Assembly: GCA_021324655.1 (NCBI GenBank)
Contig: JAJPIP010000044.1
Span: 1 to 64,000, forward strand
Length of the DNA stretch: 64,000 nucleotides
Source: Pseudomonadota bacterium
GTDB lineage: Bacteria; Chloroflexota; UBA5177
Direction: 5' to 3'
Under the pieces are notes generated by a model. That model was given only the letters and a program-made list of their open reading frames with translations, had not been told where the DNA came from and made no database searches. Positions 25,733-33,574 of this stretch are shown here, piece after piece (position 1 is the stretch's first letter; each line of letters starts with the position of its first letter). The translations under genes were made by a program, and so were the position numbers.

Positions 25733-26347
25733 ATGGAAGCGCTGTCTGTCGCCCGGCCCGAGGAGAGGCGTCCGGCCGAATTCCGCTCCACGGGCGAAGG
25801 GCTGATTCGGGACCTCCTATTGGAATTGGGCGAGGATCCTAATCGGGACGGGCTGGTCCGCACCCCGCATCGGGTCTGGGAGTCACTGTCTCAGCTCACC
25901 GACGGCTATACGCAGGACGCCCTCGACGTCGTCGGCGACGCTCTCTTCGCGGAGGAGACCGACGGCATGGTGACCCTCCAGGGCGTTGAGTTCTACAGTC
26001 TCTGCGAGCATCATCTCTTGCCGTTTTTTGGGCACGTCCACATCGCATATCTCCCGGATGGCCAGATCGTCGGGCTGAGCAAGCTCCCGCGCCTGGTCGA
26101 TCTCTTCAGCCACCGTCTTCAGGTGCAGGAACGATTGACCACGCAGATCGCCGACGCCTGCGAAGAACTGCTGCACCCGCGAGGCGTGGCGGTCGTGGTG
26201 GAGGCGAGTCATCTCTGTCTGATGATGCGCGGCGTGGAGAAACAAGGCGTACGGACCGTCACCACCGTCATGCGCGGGACGTTCGATACCGATCCGGCGC
26301 TTCGCCGGGACTTTCTGGATCAAGTGCAACACGCAACGGGAGGCTGA
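25733..26347 (+). CDS. folE: GTP cyclohydrolase I
   Basis: A 204-aa FolE enzyme that converts GTP to dihydroneopterin triphosphate, the first step to folate and pterin cofactors. The zinc ligands are C91 and H94 in SLCEHHLLPF and C162 in SHLCLMMRGV; GLSKLPRLVDLFSHRLQVQERLT carries the substrate-binding residues. No signal peptide. AGAAGGAGCTGCT precedes the ATG, so the ribosome site lies inside the right arm of the operator. The flavoprotein gene follows after 1 bp. Pairing with an Fe-S-type regulator suggests this copy may be induced under metal or redox stress, perhaps alongside another folate pathway enzyme elsewhere. Confidence 0.95.
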   Translation: MEALSVARPEERRPAEFRSTGEGLIRDLLLELGEDPNRDGLVRTPHRVWESLSQLTDGYTQDALDVVGDALFAEETDGMVTLQGVEFYSLCEHHLLPFFGHVHIAYLPDGQIVGLSKLPRLVDLFSHRLQVQERLTTQIADACEELLHPRGVAVVVEASHLCLMMRGVEKQGVRTVTTVMRGTFDTDPALRRDFLDQVQHATGG

Positions 26348-26348
26348 G

Positions 26349-27596
26349 ATGGATCACCCTGACATTTTGGTCATTGGAGGCGGCCTGGCCGCCGCTGCCA
26401 TGGCGGAAGAGTACCGGAGGGCAGGCGGAACGGAGAGCATCACGATCCTCTCCCACGATCCCGACCTTCCTGTGCACCGCCCGCCGCTTTCCAAAGGGTA
26501 TCTGCGTGGTGCGGAGGATCGAACCTCGGTGTTCGTCCACCCGCCGGCGTTTTACAACGACAACCGGATTGACGTGCGCCTTGGCCGGCGGGTGGCAGGG
26601 ATCGATCTCGGCCGCAAACAGGTCACAGTCGCGGACGGCGAGCGTCTGTCCTTTGGACGGTTGGTACTGGCGACGGGTGCCCGACCACGTCGCCTCCCGA
26701 TTCCAGGGAACGATTTGCCCGGCGTGTACTATCTTCGGAGTCTCGCCAGCGCGGACGATCTGCGCGCCGGCGCGGAGCGGGCCGAGCGGGCAGTCATCGT
26801 CGGCGCCGGATTCCTCGGTCTGGAGGTGGCCGCAACCCTGGCTCAGCGCGGTATCTCATGTACCGTCGTTGAGACTGCGCCGCGGGTCTGGCCGCAGTTG
26901 GTTCCTCCCCTGGTCTCCGACTTCATCCGGACGGCCTTTGAAGCCCGCGGCGTACGCTTCCGCTTCGGCCGCAGTGTTCGGTTCGTGGGCGGCGGTGACC
27001 GTGCCGATCATGTCGTGCTGGACGATGCCACCGTCCTCGAGACCGATCTCGTCGTGGTCGGTGTCGGGGTCCTCCTCAACACGGAGTTGGCCCAGGACGC
27101 CGGTCTCACGGTCGACCACGGCGTTGCCGTCGATTCCGTCTTCCGCACTGCCCATCCTGATGTCTATGCGATCGGCGACATCGCCCGATTCCCCGATCCG
27201 ATCGCCGGGCCGATTCACCTGGAGCACTGGGACAACGCGCTTCACCAGGGCCGGTCGCTGGGCGCCCACCTGGCCGGAGCCGGAACGCCCTTCGATCACG
27301 TGGCGTACTTCTTCAGTGATCTCTTCGACCTGTCGTTGAACATGGTCGGGTATCCCGGCGAGTGGGACGACGTGATCGTGCGAGGGGTTCCGGGAGATGG
27401 CCGGTTCACGGCGGTCTATCTTCAGCAAGGCGAGGTGCGGGCTGTTCTCATGGTGAACGATGATCACGAGTTTGACCGCTGGGTCGATTTGGTCAGGCAG
27501 AGGTTTCCCGCTGATGCCCACCGCCGCATCCTCGCCGATGCCGCGAGCGAGCTCTCCTCACTCCCGACGAGGCAGCCCGGTCCCGTCCGGGTGTAA
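26349..27596 (+). CDS. FAD-dependent ferredoxin/rubredoxin reductase-like oxidoreductase
   Basis: A 415-aa flavoprotein of the pyridine nucleotide-disulfide class that passes electrons from NAD(P)H to a small redox protein. The FAD motif is ILVIGGGLAAAAMAEEY (residues 6-22), the NAD(P) motif is VIVGAGFLGLEVAATL (about 148-163), and the second FAD site is VYAIGDIARFP near 274. There is no CxxC redox disulfide, which fits ferredoxin reductases of dioxygenase or P450 systems. It starts 1 bp after folE and is certainly co-transcribed. Its electron acceptor is not encoded nearby; the Rieske protein 800 bp downstream is a possible but unproven partner. Confidence 0.92.
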   Translation: MDHPDILVIGGGLAAAAMAEEYRRAGGTESITILSHDPDLPVHRPPLSKGYLRGAEDRTSVFVHPPAFYNDNRIDVRLGRRVAGIDLGRKQVTVADGERLSFGRLVLATGARPRRLPIPGNDLPGVYYLRSLASADDLRAGAERAERAVIVGAGFLGLEVAATLAQRGISCTVVETAPRVWPQLVPPLVSDFIRTAFEARGVRFRFGRSVRFVGGGDRADHVVLDDATVLETDLVVVGVGVLLNTELAQDAGLTVDHGVAVDSVFRTAHPDVYAIGDIARFPDPIAGPIHLEHWDNALHQGRSLGAHLAGAGTPFDHVAYFFSDLFDLSLNMVGYPGEWDDVIVRGVPGDGRFTAVYLQQGEVRAVLMVNDDHEFDRWVDLVRQRFPADAHRRILADAASELSSLPTRQPGPVRV

Positions 27597-27748
27597 CCAC
27601 GCCCGTATGTAGGAGGGTAGCGAGTATGGCGGCCAGGGATCACAGTGATTCCGGGCGGCGCCTCGTCGGAAGAACGTAGGGCATGATGTCTCGACAGCGC
27701 CTCCCGGCCCCAGAGCCCCTCGGTCGCTCCAGGTTTACCACCCCTCCG

Positions 27749-27812
27749 CTGGACGCGCGTGCGGCCCCACGCCTCGCTGCCCCGGGTCACTCGGCCGCAC
27801 GCGTGAGTCCAG
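27749..27812. repeat. Imperfect inverted repeat upstream of the sigma factor gene
   Basis: CTGGAC and CGCGTGCGGCC on the left pair with GGCCGCACGCG and GTCCAG on the right around a loop of about 26 nt. It lies in the 282-bp gap between the flavoprotein and sigma factor genes, so it may be a terminator-like structure or part of the regulation of the sigma operon. No other feature is seen in that gap. Confidence 0.5.
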
Positions 27813-27878
27813 CGCCTGTCTCACTCGACCCCAAAGGTATACGATGATGGTCGTCAAGTACACGTCGAAGGCGTCCCG

Positions 27879-28427
27879 GTGAGCGAGGCCATCGGCGCGA
27901 TGGCGGCAGCGACGCAGAGGACAGCCCTGAACGCTCCTCCTGACCTTGAGGAAGTTTTCTCGCGTTTTGTCGATCCGGTCTACCGGTTCCTCTATAGTCA
28001 CGTGGGGAATCGGGAGGACGCCGAGGACCTGACTTCGGAAGTGTTCCTGAAAGCGGCACGACAACTCGACAGCGAACGGCCGGAGGCGAGTATTGCCAAG
28101 TGGCTGTTCACGGTGGCGCGCACCGTTCTCGCCGATCACTGGCGGCGATACTACCGGGGCGGTGGTCACGTCCCTCTCGACGACACCTACCTCGGTACCG
28201 CTCGACAGGATCCGGCGCCCAGGATGTCAGCCGCCCGAGCCAGTCTTCTTGATGAGCTTCTGGATTCCCTGCCGGAGCGGTACCGGATGGTCCTGGAATT
28301 GCGGTTTCTTCGTGGCTATTCGATTCAAGAGACGGCGCGCGAATTGGACACGACACCGGAGAATGCGAAGGTGATCCAGCATCGCGCGCTGGCGAAGGCG
28401 GCCCAACTGATGGAGGGACGGCTGTGA
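27879..28427 (+). CDS. ECF-type RNA polymerase sigma factor
   Basis: A 182-aa sigma-70 family protein with only regions 2 and 4. Region 2 (about 25-92) includes DPVYRFLYSHVGNREDAEDLTSEVFLKA and the WLFTVARTVLADHWRR promoter-melting helix. Region 4 (about 120-178) includes LPERYRMVLELRFLRGYSIQETA and the recognition helix TTPENAKVIQHRALAKAA. GTG at 27879 is used; a downstream ATG at residue 7 is possible. Its stop overlaps the GTG of the Rieske gene (GTGA). ECF factors are normally coupled this way to their anti-sigma factor, so the Rieske protein occupies that position. Confidence 0.93.
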   Translation: MSEAIGAMAAATQRTALNAPPDLEEVFSRFVDPVYRFLYSHVGNREDAEDLTSEVFLKAARQLDSERPEASIAKWLFTVARTVLADHWRRYYRGGGHVPLDDTYLGTARQDPAPRMSAARASLLDELLDSLPERYRMVLELRFLRGYSIQETARELDTTPENAKVIQHRALAKAAQLMEGRL

Positions 28428-29074
28428 ACGATCCGGAACGTCTGGACCGCGCCCTCGAGGAGCTCCTCCATGACCGATCGCCGCGCGGCGTCGGCGAATC
28501 GCTGGACGGCGAGGAGCAGCGTATGCTCCGTGTCGCGCAGCTCTTACGGGGCAGCCGGCCGGCAGATCCCGACGGTGAGTTTGTCGAAGCGCTGCACGCG
28601 CGCTTGTTTCCCGCGCCCGCCCGGGTCTCGCGCCGTACTGCCTTTCTGGGCGGGCTCGGCGCGCTCGCTGCGGGTGTCCTGGCGGGCGTGGGCATCGATC
28701 GTTTCGCGTCGGAGAGCAGGTCTGCGACCACATGGACGCCGCTGGTTGGCGCCAATGGGCGCTGGGTACCGGTGGCGACGGTCGCGGACCTGCCGCACGG
28801 CACCATCAAGGCGTTCCGAGCGGGTCATGTCCAGGGATTCCTCATCAACCGGCACGGTGAAATCCGAGCGCTGTCGGGCGTCTGTACGCACATGGGATGT
28901 CTGCTCGAGTTCAAGCAGTCTGACCAGGCATTCGTCTGCCCCTGCCACGGCGCTGAGTTCAGCATCTCCGGCGAGGCTTACCAGGGACCTCATCACTACA
29001 ACATCCGGCTATCCCCCCTCCCTGAGATTCGGGTGAGGCGAAGTGGTGAGTCGATCGAAGTCTGGAGCGTGTAG
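28424..29074 (+). CDS. Membrane-anchored Rieske [2Fe-2S] protein in the anti-sigma position
   Basis: A 216-aa protein with three parts. Residues 1-66 are a charged, helical cytoplasmic region including DPDGEFVEALHARL. Residues 69-91 carry SRRTAFLGG and a hydrophobic helix, a twin-arginine-like anchor. Residues 105-216 form a Rieske domain with both cluster motifs intact: CTHMGC (154-159) and CPCHG (172-176). The GTG start overlaps the sigma factor stop, so translation is coupled. Most Rieske proteins have only a few residues before the anchor. The extra cytoplasmic region and the sigma partner suggest a redox-sensing anti-sigma factor. A plain electron-transfer role remains possible; no cytochrome b gene is nearby. 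Confidence 0.88.
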   Translation: MNDPERLDRALEELLHDRSPRGVGESLDGEEQRMLRVAQLLRGSRPADPDGEFVEALHARLFPAPARVSRRTAFLGGLGALAAGVLAGVGIDRFASESRSATTWTPLVGANGRWVPVATVADLPHGTIKAFRAGHVQGFLINRHGEIRALSGVCTHMGCLLEFKQSDQAFVCPCHGAEFSISGEAYQGPHHYNIRLSPLPEIRVRRSGESIEVWSV

Positions 29075-29101
29075 CCCTCTTGGCGCCGGGAGCGACAGCT
29101 C

Positions 29102-30514
29102 TCACGGTGCGGACGGACCAAGCGGTGGACGCCGTGCCGGCCAGTCGTGATTTCGCTCGTAGTGGCGAGCGATGCGGTAGAGCGAGGGCTCGCCGAAGGG
29201 ACGGCCCATCACCTGCGCACCGATCGGCAGACCCTCCGATGAGAAGCCACACGGGAAGGTGAGGGCCGGCAGTCCAAAGACGTTCGCCGGCCAGGTTGCA
29301 TTGATCGCCGAGGTCATTGCCTCCTGTCCGGTCTCATCCGGGCTCCTCACGGCGTCCATCGGGACCGTCGTCGTGGGGAGGGTGGGACTGAGGAGGGCAT
29401 CCAGCGCGTGAGACTCAAACAGGTCGTGGATGCGTCTCTGCAACACTGTCCGAGCGCGCTGGGCCAGCACGTAGTGCGTCGCCGGTATCAGCTCGCCCAA
29501 CTCCAGCATGACGCGCGTCGCGGGATCGAGCCGGTCTCCGCGCTCGCGCAGCAGGCCGCGATGCTCCGCGCTCGCCTCGGCGAGAAGAAGTGTCAGACCG
29601 ACGGTGCCCACCTGATCCAGCTCAGGCATGCTGACCTCGATCACGTCCGCTCCGTGGGCGCTCAGTTCACTCAGGACCTCGTCCACCGCTGCCCGCACCT
29701 CCGACTTGACGGCCGGTCCAAAAAAATAACGGCGCTCGACGCCGATCGTCATGCCCCGCAGACTGCCCTCCATGCCTCGGAGGTAGTCAGGCACCGGCTC
29801 GTCAAGGGTGGATGGATCGCGGGGATCCTTCCCTGCAATCGCCTGGAGGAGCAGAGCGTTATCGGCGACGGTGCGTGTCATCGGGCCGACGTGGTCAAGG
29901 GATGAGCTAAGCGGGACCACGCCGTGGCGGCTCACGCGGCCGAACGTCGGTTTCATTCCAACCAGGCCGTTCAACGCCGCCGGCTCACGGATCGACCCGC
30001 CGGAGTCGGTGCCGATGGCGCCGAAGGCAGAACGCGCCGCGACCGCCGCCCCGGAGCCGGCACTTGAGCCGCCGGGATAGTGACCCTCTCCCCAGGGACT
30101 TCGGGTTGGCGGCTCATTGACACCGTACGCCAGTTCATGCGTGACGGTTTTCCCGACGATCACGGCACCGGCCTCTCTCAGCCGCTCGATTACCGTCGCC
30201 TCGTCCGGCGCGACGAAACCCTCCATGGCTCGCGATCCTGCCTCCGTCGGCGCGTCGGTCGTGTACAGGAGGTCTTTGGCCGCCAGCGGGATACCGTGGA
30301 GGGGACCGCGCCAGTGTCCCGCAGCTGCCTCCCGGTCGCGATCACGGGCCTGGTCGAGTGCCTCCCGCCGGTAGACATGTGCATAGGCATGAATGCGCGG
30401 TTCCGTTTCCTCTATACGCTCCAGCGTCGCCTCGGTCAGCATCACCGCGCTAACAGCGCCATGGCGCAGGGCCCGGTCGGCCTCCACGATGGTGAGATCG
30501 GTGAGATCACTCAT
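29102..30514 (-). CDS. Amidase (amidase-signature family)
   Basis: A 470-aa Ser-cis-Ser-Lys hydrolase. The triad is visible: K80 in PLAAKDLLY, the cis-Ser in YPGGSSAGSG (150-151), and the nucleophile S174 in GTDSGGSIREPA. Length and order fit GatA-like amidases, but the operon lacks gatB, so this is more likely a catabolic amidase than the tRNA amidotransferase. Cytoplasmic, no signal. The small gene upstream overlaps its start by 8 bp and encodes a GatC-like subunit. Substrate unknown. Confidence 0.92.
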   Translation of the reverse strand: MSDLTDLTIVEADRALRHGAVSAVMLTEATLERIEETEPRIHAYAHVYRREALDQARDRDREAAAGHWRGPLHGIPLAAKDLLYTTDAPTEAGSRAMEGFVAPDEATVIERLREAGAVIVGKTVTHELAYGVNEPPTRSPWGEGHYPGGSSAGSGAAVAARSAFGAIGTDSGGSIREPAALNGLVGMKPTFGRVSRHGVVPLSSSLDHVGPMTRTVADNALLLQAIAGKDPRDPSTLDEPVPDYLRGMEGSLRGMTIGVERRYFFGPAVKSEVRAAVDEVLSELSAHGADVIEVSMPELDQVGTVGLTLLLAEASAEHRGLLRERGDRLDPATRVMLELGELIPATHYVLAQRARTVLQRRIHDLFESHALDALLSPTLPTTTVPMDAVRSPDETGQEAMTSAINATWPANVFGLPALTFPCGFSSEGLPIGAQVMGRPFGEPSLYRIARHYERNHDWPARRPPLGPSAP

Positions 30515-30719
30515 GCCAGCGTGGATCGAAGGCTGGAAGTGGCGTCACACCGGCGAGGTTGAGCGCTTCCAGTTGAGCAATCGATGCCAGCTGATCGCGC
30601 AGCGCGACGGAGAGGGTGTCGAAATCGTCGACAGGGACAGAAAGACCGAATAGGGAGGCCAGCGCCCGGATGCGGTCGGGTGGAACCGGGTCACCGCCGG
30701 TCGAGCGCAGGTAGGCCAT
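30507..30719 (-). CDS. Small GatC/AtzG-like subunit of the amidase
   Basis: A 70-aa protein whose end, PLPAFDPRWHE, and helical body LRDQLASIAQLEALNLAGV resemble the small accessory subunits that stabilise amidase-signature enzymes (GatC and AtzG types). It overlaps the amidase start by 8 bp. It has no catalytic residues. The ATG at 30719 follows a GAGGAGA ribosome site. Function by analogy: it wraps the amidase and supports its folding or activity. Confidence 0.7.
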   Translation of the reverse strand: MAYLRSTGGDPVPPDRIRALASLFGLSVPVDDFDTLSVALRDQLASIAQLEALNLAGVTPLPAFDPRWHE

Positions 30720-30838
30720 ATTCTCTCCTCGTTGCCGGTCGGCGTACCTTCAGCTTGATGGTAACGTACGCTGTATTTCAAGATCGTCGGTTGCCGCCGT
30801 ATCGGCCGTATCCGGTTCGCGCGTCGATAACGCCATCG

Positions 30839-30861
30839 GAATACAAGAGTTTGAATACAAG
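30839..30861. promoter_or_regulatory. Direct repeat GAATACAAG x2, candidate operator
   Basis: GAATACAAG occurs at 30839-30847 and 30853-30861, a 14-bp period, with a weaker third half (TTGAATGGA) just after. It lies about 80-100 bp upstream of the small basic protein gene, in the divergent region shared with the amidase operon. AT-rich compared with its surroundings. Confidence 0.4.
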
Positions 30862-30939
30862 TTGAATGGAATGCGAAATGACGCGCACCCTTTGTCCGGT
30901 GCGCATAGTAGTATCGAAGGAGCGTAAGGAGCGGCCATA

Positions 30940-31227
30940 ATGACACGGTTTAAGACGGCACCAATCACGGATGTAGTTCCGCGGCGGCGTGGTACCGAAC
31001 CGTCCCGGCGGGCACAAATCAGGACGCAATATCAGGATGCTCTCAAGAATGCGGTGTTGGATCATCATGAGGCTCTCGTCGTGGAGATGGATGCGAACGA
31101 CAAGCCGTTGACGATCCGAAATCGTATTCAGCGAGCCGCCGAGGCGCTTGGAGTCAGTGACCTGCGCGTCCGGCGCCGCGGCAATCGCATTGTGGCCTAT
31201 CGGGAAGGTGATATCCCGACAGGATAG
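30940..31227 (+). CDS. Small basic protein of unknown function
   Basis: A 95-aa cytoplasmic protein rich in Arg and Lys, with DVVPRRRGTEPSRRAQIRTQYQ at the start and an acidic stretch EALVVEMDANDKPLTIRNRI in the middle. The C-terminal half (TIRNRIQRAAEALGVSDLRVRRRGNRIVAY) reads like a helix-turn with two strands and could bind nucleic acid. I do not recognise the family. A clear AAGGAG ribosome site precedes the ATG. It is followed 106 bp later by the M42 peptidase gene; no link is known. Confidence 0.65.
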   Translation: MTRFKTAPITDVVPRRRGTEPSRRAQIRTQYQDALKNAVLDHHEALVVEMDANDKPLTIRNRIQRAAEALGVSDLRVRRRGNRIVAYREGDIPTG

Positions 31228-31333
31228 AGTGGTCGTCCTGCGAGCTCTGCTCTGCAGCCACGTACCCCCAGACGTGATACAAGGAAGTACCGTGGAAAGG
31301 CGCGCCGCCGGCGCTGGGGGGAAGAGGTATGCC

Positions 31334-32389
31334 ATGAACGAGGATCAGCGGGAGTTCTTGCGCCGTCTGGTCGAAACGACGGGGCCATCCGGGTACGAAG
31401 AGCGCGCCCAGGCTCTGTGGCGGGAGCGCGTCGCTCCGGTCGCTCCGGTGCAGATCGATGCGATGGGGAATGCCATCGCCACCCTCAATAAGGATGGCTC
31501 CCCACGCGTCATCATCGAGGCACACATCGACGAGATCGGTTTCCAGGTGCGTTACATCGACGACGACGGGTTTCTCTGGTTTTCGCCGATTGGCGGTCTC
31601 GATCCGGTGACCCTGGCCGGCAATCCGGTGCGAATCATGGGAAAGTCAGGGCCGGTTCTCGGGGTCATCGGCCGTAAGGCGGCGCACCTCGTGTCGGACG
31701 AGGAGAGAGGCAAGCCGCCAAAGCTCAGCTCCTTCTGGATCGACATTGGAGCTCGGGATCGGGCCGAGGCGGAGCGGCTGGTGGCAGTGGGTGATGCCGG
31801 AGGGCGCGCCGTGGGGATGGCCTCCTTGCAGGGACAGGTGATAACGGCCAATTCTCTTGACGACCGCGCCGGGGGCTACGTCATCGCCGAGGCGCTCCGT
31901 CGCCTCGCCGCCCATCCTCCGCAGGCTGCGGTGATTGCTCTGTCGGCGGTCCAGGAGGAGATCGGCTTGCGGGGCGCCGAGGCCGGTGCCTATGCCATCA
32001 ACGCGCCGATCGGAATCGCCGTGGACGTAACGTATACCAGCGACCATCCCCAGGCTCCGAAGTCTGAGATCGGAGACATACGGGTCGGAGCGGGACCGGT
32101 TCTGTCGCGTGGCGCCAACACGAATCCGCGCATCTTTCAACGTTTGGTCGCGGCTGCCGGGGCGGAAGGGATTTCGTATCAGGTGGACGCGGACCCGGTC
32201 GGCGCCGGGACCGATCAGCACGCGATGCAGATCGCGCGAGGCGCGATGGCGACCGGACTCATCAGCATTCCTACCCGATACCTGCACACCGCCTCGGAGG
32301 TCGCGTCGCTCGAGGATATCGACGCGTGTGTCAGATTGCTGACGCGTTTCGTGTCCGACCTGACCGCCGACGCCGACCTCATCCCGTAG
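31334..32389 (+). CDS. M42 family glutamyl aminopeptidase-like metallopeptidase
   Basis: A 351-aa di-metal aminopeptidase of the M42 (TET/FrvX-like) family, usually a dodecameric cytoplasmic enzyme trimming oligopeptides. Metal ligands and catalytic residues are visible: H62 region in IIEAHIDEIGF, D in NSLDDRAGG (about 178), catalytic and ligand Glu pair in AVQEEIGLRG (about 210), D in IAVDVT (about 233), and the C-terminal His in RYLHTASE (about 320). ATG at 31334 begins the conserved N-terminus; upstream in-frame sequence is not family-like. It may stand alone, since the SCO-TlpA gene follows after 119 bp. Confidence 0.92.
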   Translation: MNEDQREFLRRLVETTGPSGYEERAQALWRERVAPVAPVQIDAMGNAIATLNKDGSPRVIIEAHIDEIGFQVRYIDDDGFLWFSPIGGLDPVTLAGNPVRIMGKSGPVLGVIGRKAAHLVSDEERGKPPKLSSFWIDIGARDRAEAERLVAVGDAGGRAVGMASLQGQVITANSLDDRAGGYVIAEALRRLAAHPPQAAVIALSAVQEEIGLRGAEAGAYAINAPIGIAVDVTYTSDHPQAPKSEIGDIRVGAGPVLSRGANTNPRIFQRLVAAAGAEGISYQVDADPVGAGTDQHAMQIARGAMATGLISIPTRYLHTASEVASLEDIDACVRLLTRFVSDLTADADLIP

Positions 32390-32508
32390 AGGAACTATCC
32401 CACTCTGCATCGCTGCCGGCGCCGCTGTGCGCCTCGGGGTGGACCAGGGAGCTGCGCTCTGTATCTCGCCGTCCGGGGCGCATAATGCGGGAGAGAGTAG
32501 GTGATGGG

Positions 32509-33573
32509 ATGGTCCCGCTGCGCCGCGCCCTGATCGTTGTCCTCTGCGCCGTCATAGTGGCCGGCGCCTTGACCGGACTGATGACGGTGCGGTCGGACAC
32601 GGCTCCGGCAGGTCCCGCGCTGGCCGGAACGCTGATGAATCGTCCCGCTCCTCTCTTCACCTTGCCCGATCAGAGCGGCCGGCTGATATCGCTCCGCACG
32701 TTGCGTGGACACCCCGTTGTGCTGACCTTCCTCAGCGCGGCGTGTACCACGCTCTGTCCGGTCGTGGCGGAATCTATCGGGCGCGCGATCCGCGAGATGG
32801 GCCCGGCCGGCAAGCGGGTGACCGTGCTGGCGGTCAGCACGGCGCCGGAGGAGGACAGCAGGGCAGCGACGCTCAGGTTTCTTCGCGCGCACCAGGACCT
32901 CAACTGGCATTATTTGTCGGCGCCGCGGCGCGTCCTGGCGCGGGTCTGGCGGGAGTACTACGTCTATGTGGCCCCGGCCAACGCTCCGCAATCGGTCAAG
33001 AATGATCACACGAGCGCGACCTACTTCCTCGACGCGTCGGGACGAGAGCGGGTGCTGATGGCAGGTGCCGTATCCGGATCGGACGTCTTGCGTGACCTTC
33101 AGATCCTGTCGGGCGCTCCGGTCGCCCAGACGGTGGGGTCGCGGGTCGCGGCGCCGCAAGTGGGGCACCCGGCACCCAGTCTGGCGCTACCGACACTGTC
33201 CGGCGGGCGGCTCTCCTTGCGCTCTCTCCATGGCCGGACGCTCCTTCTCAACTTCTGGGCCTCCTGGTGCACGGCCTGCCGTACTGAGATGCCTCTCCTC
33301 GTGCGCTGGGAGCATCGCCTGGGAGGACGGCTGATGGTGGTGGGCGTGGATGAGCAGGACAGTGCCGGCGCCGCTCGCACCTTCCTGGCGCGCTACGGCG
33401 CGCGCTATCCCGTGCTGTTCGACGGGTCGAACTACGGCGCGGCGCAGTACGACATCGTCGGCCTCCCGACCTCCTTCCTCATCACACCGGATGGCGTGGT
33501 TCGATTCGTCTATCAGGGACAACTGACCAATCGCGACTTTGTGCGACAGATAGTGCCGGCCCTTGGAGGCTGA
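32509..33573 (+). CDS. SCO1/SenC-TlpA fusion, membrane-anchored copper/thiol protein
   Basis: A 354-aa protein joining two thioredoxin-fold domains behind one N-terminal anchor (residues 5-27). The first (about 43-205) is SCO1/SenC-type with copper ligands C79 and C83 (CTTLC) and H167 in NDHTSATYFL. The second (about 217-354) is TlpA-like with the redox pair C254/C257 in WCTAC and cis-Pro at 320. It probably inserts copper into the CuA site of the oxidase and also reduces the CuA thiols, tasks usually divided between two proteins. ATG 32509 is used; an in-frame ATG at 32485 would add eight residues. It opens the oxidase cluster. Confidence 0.9.
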   Translation: MVPLRRALIVVLCAVIVAGALTGLMTVRSDTAPAGPALAGTLMNRPAPLFTLPDQSGRLISLRTLRGHPVVLTFLSAACTTLCPVVAESIGRAIREMGPAGKRVTVLAVSTAPEEDSRAATLRFLRAHQDLNWHYLSAPRRVLARVWREYYVYVAPANAPQSVKNDHTSATYFLDASGRERVLMAGAVSGSDVLRDLQILSGAPVAQTVGSRVAAPQVGHPAPSLALPTLSGGRLSLRSLHGRTLLLNFWASWCTACRTEMPLLVRWEHRLGGRLMVVGVDEQDSAGAARTFLARYGARYPVLFDGSNYGAAQYDIVGLPTSFLITPDGVVRFVYQGQLTNRDFVRQIVPALGG

Positions 33574-33574
33574 G

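Noticed and set aside
27879-29074. Rieske protein as a bc1/b6f complex subunit
   Set aside because: No cytochrome b or c1 gene is near, and the gene is coupled to a sigma factor. It was kept as a Rieske protein of unknown partner rather than named petA or qcrA.
29102-30719. GatCA of the Asp/Glu-tRNA amidotransferase
   Set aside because: No gatB is present and the amidase sequence reads as a general amidase-signature enzyme, so no gat symbol was given.
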